64,000 bases of DNA from Bifidobacterium sp. B4142 (lineage in GTDB: Bacteria; Actinomycetota; Actinomycetes; Actinomycetales; Bifidobacteriaceae), in NCBI RefSeq assembly GCF_026537325.1, contig NZ_JAFNMJ010000001.1, positions 62,001-126,000 on the forward strand, given 5' to 3'. A program made the translations under genes and the position numbers. This document shows, in pieces, positions 57,678 to 64,000 of this stretch. The notes beneath the pieces are model-generated. The model had not been told where the DNA came from and searched no databases. It saw only the letters and a program-made list of their open reading frames with translations. Positions within the stretch are counted from its first letter, which is position 1. Every line of letters starts with the position of its first letter.

Positions 57678-59207
57678 CTAACTCTCAGGCATGGCCAAGT
57701 CAAGCACATTCACTGAGGCTGGATCCAGACGGACTGTAATTTCACGTCCTTCGGGAATGTCCGAGACGTCGACCTGGCGAGCCCTTACTTGGTCTGGGTC
57801 GGATCGGGTATTGCAGGCATGCGGATCCTCCGCTGAAAGGCTTTGCATGCCCGCCGGACGCACAGGCTCGGGCAGGGTCAATGTCGCTTCGCCGGCAGAG
57901 GCCATGTCGGCGTTAACCAGGTCCACCATGATGTGTCCGTCCTTGACCGAGGCAAAGACGTGCAGGGACGGGTTGCCGGCCTCTGGCAGGCTTTGGATCG
58001 CACGGGCCCCTTGATGGCACCGGTACATCATGAAGACATCATAGTTGGGGGTCAGGATGGTGTCTTCGTTTTCGGTCAGGATCAACGAGTTGAGAACGTT
58101 CAGGGTCTGAGCATTGCAGGCCATGGACACCTTGTTGCACCTGGACTGGAGGATATCCAGCGTCAAGGCCGAGGTGACCGCGTCACGCATGGTCACCTGC
58201 TGCCGGAGCGCCGGACGAGCCGTGAAGGCATCGCCATGCCAGTTGCCCCATTCGCCCATGACCAGATCGACCTTTGTCAGCCTGGAATCCATGGTGCTCT
58301 CAGGGTGGGGCATGGTGGCCAGGCAGGCCTGCATTAGATTCCACTGCTGGTCGATGACCTCACCGAGCTCAAGGGCGCCTCGAATCACCCGATCCCAGCC
58401 AACCTGATCAAATTGGGTAGAAGTGTCGTCGGCGTGGTCGATGTTCCAGTTGTAGAAGTGCAGGTCGTAGGCGGCGATGGGCGGCTGGCGGTACTGGGCC
58501 AAAGCCTGGAAGAAGTCCCTGGTCCAGCGCACCCGTTCCATAGGCTTATTTCCGTCTGGGCCGCAGGCGATGGGCCGGATCATCGGGGACTGGTCCCCCT
58601 TCTCGGCGAAGGTGGGCATGGCCGAGGCGAACATCCGATAGCGGTCCGCATACATGGACGGGGTCATCGTCCCCCCGCCGGCCCAGGGCTCGTTCCCCAG
58701 CCCCCAGAACTTCACCCCATAGGGGGAGGGGTGGCCGTTGGTGGCTCGCATGGCTGACATGGCTGTGCCCGATGGACGGTTGCAGTACTCCATCCAGTCG
58801 CGCATTTCGGTCACGGATCCGCTCAGCATGTTCACGTTGATCCAGGGTTCAGCGCCAACGGCCTGGCAAAGTCTGAGGAATTCGTCGGTACCGAAACCAT
58901 GCCCGTCAGGCTGGTAGGTGCCGAAGTTCTCATTATATCCCACCGGACGCTGGTTGCGGGGCCCAACCCCCTGACGCCAGTGGTAGGTGTCGGCATAGCA
59001 GCCGCCGGGCCAGCGTAGCAGGGGAGGCTTCAGCGCTTTCAGGGCTTTGATGGCGTCCGTGCGGATGCCGTCGATATTCGGGATGGAGGAATCCGTGCCA
59101 ACCCATAGTCCTTGATCGATGCATTCGCCGAGGAATTCGATAAACTGGCCGTGCAGGTAGGGGCTGATGGTGCCGGTAGTCAGGCGCGGGTCGATGTGGA
59201 TGCTCAC
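57678..59207 (-). CDS. GH51 alpha-L-arabinofuranosidase
   Basis: Releases alpha-L-arabinofuranose from imported arabino-oligosaccharides; no signal peptide, so cytoplasmic. The 509-residue length is typical. The barrel contains HGQFIEFLGECID (residues 19-31), LRWPGGCYADTYHW (64-77), the acid/base Glu173 in FWGLGNEPWAGGG, and the nucleophile Glu319 in VMGEWGNWHGD, with the C-terminal beta-sandwich after about residue 400. The start is the GTG at 59207 with AAGGAG nine bases upstream. It is the second gene of a two-gene unit with the MFS gene. Confidence 0.95.
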   Translation of the reverse strand: MSIHIDPRLTTGTISPYLHGQFIEFLGECIDQGLWVGTDSSIPNIDGIRTDAIKALKALKPPLLRWPGGCYADTYHWRQGVGPRNQRPVGYNENFGTYQPDGHGFGTDEFLRLCQAVGAEPWINVNMLSGSVTEMRDWMEYCNRPSGTAMSAMRATNGHPSPYGVKFWGLGNEPWAGGGTMTPSMYADRYRMFASAMPTFAEKGDQSPMIRPIACGPDGNKPMERVRWTRDFFQALAQYRQPPIAAYDLHFYNWNIDHADDTSTQFDQVGWDRVIRGALELGEVIDQQWNLMQACLATMPHPESTMDSRLTKVDLVMGEWGNWHGDAFTARPALRQQVTMRDAVTSALTLDILQSRCNKVSMACNAQTLNVLNSLILTENEDTILTPNYDVFMMYRCHQGARAIQSLPEAGNPSLHVFASVKDGHIMVDLVNADMASAGEATLTLPEPVRPAGMQSLSAEDPHACNTRSDPDQVRARQVDVSDIPEGREITVRLDPASVNVLDLAMPES

Positions 59208-59219
59208 TGTTTGAACTCC

Positions 59220-60470
59220 TTACTTGATGGTGTGGATGCGGCTGATGAAGATGCAGGCCAGCAGCACCAGGACGATGGCGGTGGGGAAGACCAGCTGGTA
59301 GGACTTGGTTACCGAGACGATCAGCGATGTCACCATGGGCCCCACCATCTGGCCTAGGGTGGTGGCGATGTTGAGGATGCCCAGATCCTTGCCGGCCTCC
59401 TCGGCGTTGGGCAGAACGTCAACGTTAAGCGCCTGGTCGACCGATCCGTACATGCCGTAGCCGAAGCCGCCGATGGCGGTGAACAGGATCATGCCCAGGG
59501 GGCTATGGGTGATCCAGGGCATGGCATAGCCCAGAGCCAGAAGCAGGCTGGCGATGACCACGGGCATCTTCCTGCGGCCCATCTTGTCGGAGATCGGGCC
59601 TGCACCCAGGGCGGCGATCATGGAGACCACAATCAGAACCAGGGACATGGTCGACATGGTGGCCGCCGAGTCTTTGACGGACTGGCCCATATAGTCCTGG
59701 AGGATGAAGAGCTGGTAGTTGAGGATCATGTAGTAGCTGAATAGGAGCAGGGAACGTCCCACGAAGGCCATCCAGAAGTCGGGCGCGTGACGAGGCGGGC
59801 GGAAGGATTCCATGATGGAGCGCAGGCTGCTGCTCAAAGCGGGCATGTCCTTTGAGGAGGGTTCCTTGGGCCAGATGACTACCGTGACCAGTCCAGCCAC
59901 GCCCATGACTATGCCGGACATGATCCAGCCTGGGATCTGCATGGTGATGAACCGGGCGCCGACCAGCGTGCCCAGTGAGTTGCCCACCAGATTGCCTGCC
60001 GAGATGAATGCTGACATGGTGGCTCGCTGTGATTCGGGAACACGGTCGGACAGGGAGGCGACCACTGGGGAGATCATCATGTTCAGGCCGACCATAGCAA
60101 GGCAGTAGAAGATGCCGATGGTCCAGACGTTGGCAATGACGCCCATAAGGAAGAGCGAGACGCCGGCTATAAGGCCGCCGGAAACGACCCAGGGGGTTCT
60201 GCGGCCGAAGATGGAACGGGTCCTGTCGGACAGGTTGCCCACGATTAGGTTGGACACCAGGGATGTCAGGGCCGTGGTAGCGTTGAAGACCCCGGATATG
60301 GCCACCTTGGACCCTGGAGCGATGTCGGTCAAGCGTTGGGGCAGCAAGACCGAGGCGACGATGGACAGGGCCATCATCCAGAACAGATTGAAGATGAAGA
60401 AAGCAATGCAGTATCGGCTTTTAGCTGCGGTGCCGAGTTCCTGCCCGCCTGCTGAATCGGTTTGTGTCAC
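59220..60470 (-). CDS. MFS transporter, probably for arabinosides
   Basis: A 416-residue major facilitator of 12 helices. Motif A is GNLSDRTRSIFGRRTPW after helix 2 and GPISDKMGRRKMPVV after helix 8; the first is of the type seen in SLC45/GPH-like sugar transporters. The start is the GTG at 60470 (MTQTDSAGGQELG) with AAAGGGA upstream. GH51 begins 12 bases after its stop, so import and cleavage of an arabinoside are coupled. Substrate inferred from the neighbour only. Confidence 0.87.
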   Translation of the reverse strand: MTQTDSAGGQELGTAAKSRYCIAFFIFNLFWMMALSIVASVLLPQRLTDIAPGSKVAISGVFNATTALTSLVSNLIVGNLSDRTRSIFGRRTPWVVSGGLIAGVSLFLMGVIANVWTIGIFYCLAMVGLNMMISPVVASLSDRVPESQRATMSAFISAGNLVGNSLGTLVGARFITMQIPGWIMSGIVMGVAGLVTVVIWPKEPSSKDMPALSSSLRSIMESFRPPRHAPDFWMAFVGRSLLLFSYYMILNYQLFILQDYMGQSVKDSAATMSTMSLVLIVVSMIAALGAGPISDKMGRRKMPVVIASLLLALGYAMPWITHSPLGMILFTAIGGFGYGMYGSVDQALNVDVLPNAEEAGKDLGILNIATTLGQMVGPMVTSLIVSVTKSYQLVFPTAIVLVLLACIFISRIHTIK

Positions 60471-60655
60471 TATCCAGTTCCCTTTCTTTTGGTGCGTCTG
60501 TGCACAGTGGGGAAGCGCCGTGCTTCCCATATTGTTTTATATATTATAAATATGAAATAAGCAAGAAGGCGGGTGCTTGCGGGCGGTTTCCGCCTTGCGG
60601 ACGGTCTGGAGAAAGGGGGCTATGCAGGTCCTATGACGGTTTGACAGTCAACGGT

Positions 60656-61375
60656 ATGATGATCTTGATGAGTGCGAACAGGAAGATCGAGAACAATGTA
60701 GGCGGAGAGCAGGTCGACCGCCTTCCTGGGCGTCCCATCGGCGCCCGCCGGCGGATGGCCCCGGATGAGCGTCGCAGACAGATAGCCCAGGCCGCTGCCC
60801 AGATGATCGCCTACTACGGCACTTATGGCGTTTCCATGCAGGCCATAGCGAACGCTGTCGGCCTGACTCTGCCGGGATTGCGTCATTATGTCCGCACGCG
60901 CGAGGAGCTGCTCTCCCTGGTCATCCAGGTCTACTACGACCAGGATTCCTTCACCTTTGGGTCCAAGCCCGGCGAACGTGATGAGCTGGTCATCGGTCTA
61001 GACCAGAAAGGTCGTCCTCTCTATTCGCTGCCGGGCTACCTGCGGAGTCTGGTCCAGGGAAACGCCGAGCGCATGGTCCTGGTCATGCTTTTCATGCATC
61101 TGGCCGTAGAGGCTCATGATCCGGCTCATCCTGCACACGAGTACTACCGAAATCGACATGCCCGGATGATCGACTTTATGGACGGGATTCGTTGGAAGCT
61201 GCCTGAGCCCTATCAGGATCGGCCGGCCTTCCACCGGCTGGTCAGAACCGTCTATTGCACCATGGACGGTGTGCAGATCCAAGCGTTGACCAACCCCGAC
61301 GACGACCTGATCGCCCTTTGGGCAAAAGCGGAACCCATTCTCTTCCCGTCGCCCCAGTGGGACGATTACCTCTAG
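60656..61375 (+). CDS. TetR-family transcriptional regulator
   Basis: A 239-residue regulator. An N-terminal extension of about 30 residues precedes the HTH (RRQIAQAAAQMIAYYGTYGVSMQ and IANAVGLTLPGLRHYVRTREEL, about residues 39-81), followed by a helical ligand domain (LRSLVQGNAERMVLVMLFMHL). It is divergent from the MFS-GH51 unit and probably represses it. The 185-base gap holds an AT-rich segment around 60536-60560 (TATATATTATAAATAT) that may be promoter and operator. The start is uncertain among ATG 60656, 60659 and 60668. Confidence 0.88.
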   Translation: MMILMSANRKIENNVGGEQVDRLPGRPIGARRRMAPDERRRQIAQAAAQMIAYYGTYGVSMQAIANAVGLTLPGLRHYVRTREELLSLVIQVYYDQDSFTFGSKPGERDELVIGLDQKGRPLYSLPGYLRSLVQGNAERMVLVMLFMHLAVEAHDPAHPAHEYYRNRHARMIDFMDGIRWKLPEPYQDRPAFHRLVRTVYCTMDGVQIQALTNPDDDLIALWAKAEPILFPSPQWDDYL

Positions 61376-61402
61376 AAGGTCGGCAGGAATTCGGTTCCGA
61401 TT

Positions 61403-62581
61403 TCAGTCCTTGGCGTGGCCTACCAGGGGAGCGATCCGCCTGTCCCAGGCATCCAGGGCTGAATTGATGACCTGGTGCATGTCGTAGTAAGCGTAGGTGC
61501 CCAGGCGCCCGCCGAAGACCACCTTCGGCTGTTGGGTGGCCAGCTGCTTGTACTGGGTGTAGAGCGCCCGATCGCCATCCGTGTTGATGGGGTAGTAGGG
61601 CTCGTCGCCCTTGCCGGCGAAGCGGCTGTATTCCTCCCAGACCACGGTGCGCTCATGGTTCTGCCGGTCGTAGCGTTCGGGGTTGAAGTTCTTGAACTCG
61701 ATGGCGCGGGTGTATGGCACGTCAGGATCGGAGAAGTTCATGACCGGGCAGCCGAAGTGGTCGTCCTCGTCGTAGCGGCGCTCCTTGAAGTCCACGGTCC
61801 GCCACTTGAGCTCGCCCAGGCGGTAGTCGAAGTAGCGGTCGACCGGGCCGGTGTAGACAACGGGGACCTGCCCCACCAGAGCATCCCGGTTCCAGGGCTG
61901 GGAGTTGTCGAAGAAGTCGGTTTTCAGGCTCACCTGGATGCGCGGATCGTCGATCATCCTCTCGAACCAGGCTGTGTAGCCGTCCTTGGGCAGGCCCTCC
62001 CAGGTGTCCCTGAAGTAGTGGTTGTCGTAGTTGAACCGCACCGGAAGCCGCTTGATGATCGAGGCCGGCAGCTGGGAGGGGTCGGTCTGCCACTGCTTGG
62101 CCGTGTAGTTCTTGATGAAGGCCTCATACAGGGGGCGGCCGATCAGGGAGATGCCCTGGTCGTTCAGGTTGCCCGGGTCGGTTCCGGCCAGCTCGCCGGC
62201 CTGCTCCCGGATCAGTTCTCGGGCCTGCTGGGGGGTGTAGCGGGCGTGGAAGAACTGGTTGATGGTCCCCAAGTTGATGGGCAGGGGGTAGACCTCGCCC
62301 TTGTGGGTGGTGTAGACCCTGTGGGTGTAGTTGGTGAATTCGGTGAAGCGATTGACATAATCCCAGACCTTGCGGTTGGAGGTGTGGAAGAGGTGGGCCC
62401 CATACTTGTGGATTTCGGCCCCGGTTTCCTCGTCCATATAGGAGTATGCGTTGCCGCCTATGTGGTCGCGTACGTCGATGATTCGTACCCGGGCGCCGCT
62501 GTGCTCGACCGCCTGCTGGGCCACGGTCAGGCCAAAGAGCCCGGCCCCTACAACCACCAAATCCACGTCCATGTCAGCCAT
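61403..62581 (-). CDS. glf: UDP-galactopyranose mutase
   Basis: A flavoenzyme interconverting UDP-galactopyranose and UDP-galactofuranose for cell-surface galactan. The 392-residue protein starts with the FAD-binding LVVVGAGLFGLTVAQQA (residues 8-24), then DHIGGNAYSYMDEETG, KYGAHLFHTS, the active-site region RFTEFTNYTHRVYT, SLIGRPLYEAFIKNYTAKQW and the C-terminal GGRLGTYAYYDMHQVI. It is isolated: no galactofuranosyltransferase or polysaccharide gene lies nearby. Convergent with the TetR gene (27-base gap). Confidence 0.95.
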   Translation of the reverse strand: MADMDVDLVVVGAGLFGLTVAQQAVEHSGARVRIIDVRDHIGGNAYSYMDEETGAEIHKYGAHLFHTSNRKVWDYVNRFTEFTNYTHRVYTTHKGEVYPLPINLGTINQFFHARYTPQQARELIREQAGELAGTDPGNLNDQGISLIGRPLYEAFIKNYTAKQWQTDPSQLPASIIKRLPVRFNYDNHYFRDTWEGLPKDGYTAWFERMIDDPRIQVSLKTDFFDNSQPWNRDALVGQVPVVYTGPVDRYFDYRLGELKWRTVDFKERRYDEDDHFGCPVMNFSDPDVPYTRAIEFKNFNPERYDRQNHERTVVWEEYSRFAGKGDEPYYPINTDGDRALYTQYKQLATQQPKVVFGGRLGTYAYYDMHQVINSALDAWDRRIAPLVGHAKD

Positions 62582-62776
62582 TCGTTTTCAGCCGTCCGTC
62601 CTTTGTTGTTGTGAAGTCGGGACTGTCTATCGCCAGGGCCCGGCCTGAGTTATGATCAGCCGCTTTGAGTGCGGCGATCCTATTGCTTACATGTTAGCGG
62701 ACAGGCCCGGTCGGGAAAGCGGTAGGCAGCGATGTCGACTGAATGCGCACTTGGTTTGGATGGTTGAGGCTTGCAA

Positions 62777-62804
62777 TGGACAAGTGGAGCCGATCTGCTA
62801 TAAT
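62777..62804 (+). promoter_or_regulatory. Promoter of the SRP RNA gene
   Basis: TGGACA (62777-62782), a 16-base spacer and a perfect TATAAT (62799-62804), ending seven bases before the expected RNA 5' end. Confidence 0.75.
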
Positions 62805-62810
62805 AGTGAC

Positions 62811-62899
62811 TTGCTCTCACGTGGCGTTATGTCACCCAATCCCCCCAGGGCAGGAATGCAGCAAGGGTAAGTGGCCTCTGGCGGGTGCGTGGGAGTTTT
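62811..62899 (+). ncRNA. ffs: SRP RNA (4.5S, small bacterial type)
   Basis: The RNA of the signal recognition particle, partner of Ffh and, through it, FtsY. The conserved domain IV core is visible at about 62842-62879: GGGC, stem GCA, tetraloop GGAA, stem TGC, asymmetric loop AGCA, AGGG, then TAAGTGGCC. The ends pair (CTCTCACG at 62814-62821 with CGTGGGAG at 62888-62895) and a T run follows. The actinobacterial form usually has GCC-GGAA-GGC at the apical stem; here it is GCA-GGAA-TGC, a compensated change. 5' and 3' ends are approximate. Confidence 0.88.
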
Positions 62900-62987
62900 C
62901 CATATTCGTCTTTTTGGCCATGGATTGGTCTGATGCCTTTCGGCATCAGCGGCATCCACTGTCATGCGGGAGGCAAGGGCGCAAACT

Positions 62988-64000
62988 ATGACTTACCAGG
63001 AAATCCCGACTTCGGTATCGTTGTTCATCGAGCGGATTACCGATCTATGCGGGGTCAGGCATCCGGCTTGGGCCAAGGTTTTTCGGAAGGCTTTCGCTAA
63101 GACGCTTTCGACCACAGTCAGGAGGGAGAAGGACGGTACCACATTTCTGCTCACTGGAGACATCCCAGCCATGTGGTTACGGGACTCTACGGCTCAGGTG
63201 CGTCCCTACCTGGTCATAGCCCGCGACGATGACGACATGGCCGCCATGATATCGGGCTTGGTCAGGCGGCAATTCGCCTACATCTGTATAGATCCATATG
63301 CTAACGCCTTCAATGAGACTCCTTCTGGTGCTGCCTGGGATCCGAATGATCGGACGGACTTCACTAGCCCGTGGCTCTGGGAGCGCAAATATGAGGTGGA
63401 TTCCCTCTGCTATCCGGTTCAGCTGGCCTGGCTGCTCTACCGCAATACGGGACGGACGGACCAGTTCAACGCCGACTTCATCAATGGGGTCCACCGAATT
63501 TTGGATGTCTTCGAGCTGGAGCAGGACCACGCTCGCTCACCATACTTCTTCATCAGGAAGACTGATCTTTCTCAGGACACGCTGGTCGAAGATGGCCGCG
63601 GTCATCCGACGGCTCCGACAGGGATGACCTGGTCGGGCTTCCGCCCCAGCGATGATGCCTGCGCTTACAACTATCTTGTTCCCTCCAACATGTTTGCCGC
63701 TGTGGCTGTGGATCTTCTGAAACGAATCTTCACTGGCCCTTTGGATGATTCAGGTCTGGCGGACCGTGCGGACAAGCTCGGCTGCTCCATACATCTTGGC
63801 ATTGAACAGTATGGAGTCACTAGGAATGCGTCCGGGAAAGCCGTCTATGCCTATGAGGTGGATGGGCTGGGCGGGGTGAGCATCATGGATGATGCCAATG
63901 TTCCCAATCTGATTGCGGCCCCTTATTTGGGATTCTGCCCCTATGACGAACCGATTTATCTTGAGACGCGGCGTATTCTGCTCAGCCCGGAGAACCCCTA
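62988..64000 (+). CDS. GH125 exo-alpha-1,6-mannosidase (3' end outside window)
   Basis: The first 337 residues of a GH125 metal-independent, inverting exo-alpha-mannosidase, which trims alpha-1,6-mannose of N-glycan-type oligosaccharides. The family signature FLLTGDIPAMWLRDSTAQV lies at residues about 57-75. KYEVDSLCYPVQLAWLLYR, PTGMTWSGFRPSDDACAYNYLVPSN and GGVSIMDDANVPNLIAAPYLG are further conserved blocks. The frame is open to the window edge. There is no signal peptide. The start is the ATG at 62988 with AAGGGC nearby and a stronger GGGAGG farther up. Together with GH38 and the decayed GH2 it indicates use of high-mannose glycans. Confidence 0.92.
   Translation, partial: MTYQEIPTSVSLFIERITDLCGVRHPAWAKVFRKAFAKTLSTTVRREKDGTTFLLTGDIPAMWLRDSTAQVRPYLVIARDDDDMAAMISGLVRRQFAYICIDPYANAFNETPSGAAWDPNDRTDFTSPWLWERKYEVDSLCYPVQLAWLLYRNTGRTDQFNADFINGVHRILDVFELEQDHARSPYFFIRKTDLSQDTLVEDGRGHPTAPTGMTWSGFRPSDDACAYNYLVPSNMFAAVAVDLLKRIFTGPLDDSGLADRADKLGCSIHLGIEQYGVTRNASGKAVYAYEVDGLGGVSIMDDANVPNLIAAPYLGFCPYDEPIYLETRRILLSPENP

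Noticed and set aside
61475-62614. 379-codon plus-strand frame opposite glf
   Set aside because: Val/Gly-rich antisense shadow of the FAD protein.

Overview
The window is a GC-rich chromosomal segment from an actinobacterium, most likely a Bifidobacterium or close relative. No rRNA or complete marker set is present, so the species cannot be named. The evidence is the actinobacterial set of families: actinobacterial-type LeuA, myo-inositol-phosphate synthase, a MutT1-like NUDIX/phosphatase fusion next to polyphosphate kinase, a Tad locus of the 'helicase/secretion neighborhood' type, a MurT/GatD pair, and a small actinobacterial SRP RNA. Sugar-utilisation islands lie between housekeeping genes.

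Left part (1-9000). The window opens inside a decayed locus: a GH2 beta-mannosidase joined by deletion to pieces of a sugar ABC transporter (binding protein and two permeases), then an intact GH38 alpha-mannosidase. A second graveyard (6280-8780) holds an FtsX-type ABC permease and a NarL-type histidine kinase and response regulator, all broken by frameshifts and deletions. The right edge enters a GH125 exo-alpha-mannosidase, so mannose-glycan use appears at both ends.

Core part (9000-32300). GNAT, ftsY, amtB-glnB, a MATE exporter, dnaB-murT-gatD with a DnaA-box cluster upstream, a phasin-like/ABC1-kinase pair, aldo-keto reductase, GDPD phosphodiesterase, an orphan FtsX-like permease, an unrecognised protein with four 18-residue repeats, upp, and the hypothetical-NUDIX/phosphatase-ppk block.

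Middle (32900-43660). A compact Tad secretion/pilus locus (CpaE-like, TadA, TadB, TadC, three small membrane or pilin-like proteins) runs into dnaX-recR, followed by aspartokinase in two separate genes (catalytic and ACT) and asd.

Sugar-acid island (43770-51043). A SorC regulator is divergent from a six-gene set: phosphotriesterase-type lactonase, UlaD-like decarboxylase, UlaE-like 3-epimerase, PfkB kinase, MFS transporter and AraD/UlaF-like epimerase. It looks like a version of the L-ascorbate (ula) route without a PTS, in which import and phosphorylation are separate steps. The likely product, D-xylulose 5-phosphate, would feed the phosphoketolase shunt. The decarboxylase carries substitutions in its active-site motif. 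This is the best candidate in the window for an undescribed pathway.

Right part (51100-64000). DUF5701-like gene, leuA, a class A penicillin-binding protein, ino1, an arabinoside module (MFS plus GH51 arabinofuranosidase, divergent TetR), glf, the SRP RNA gene, and the start of GH125.
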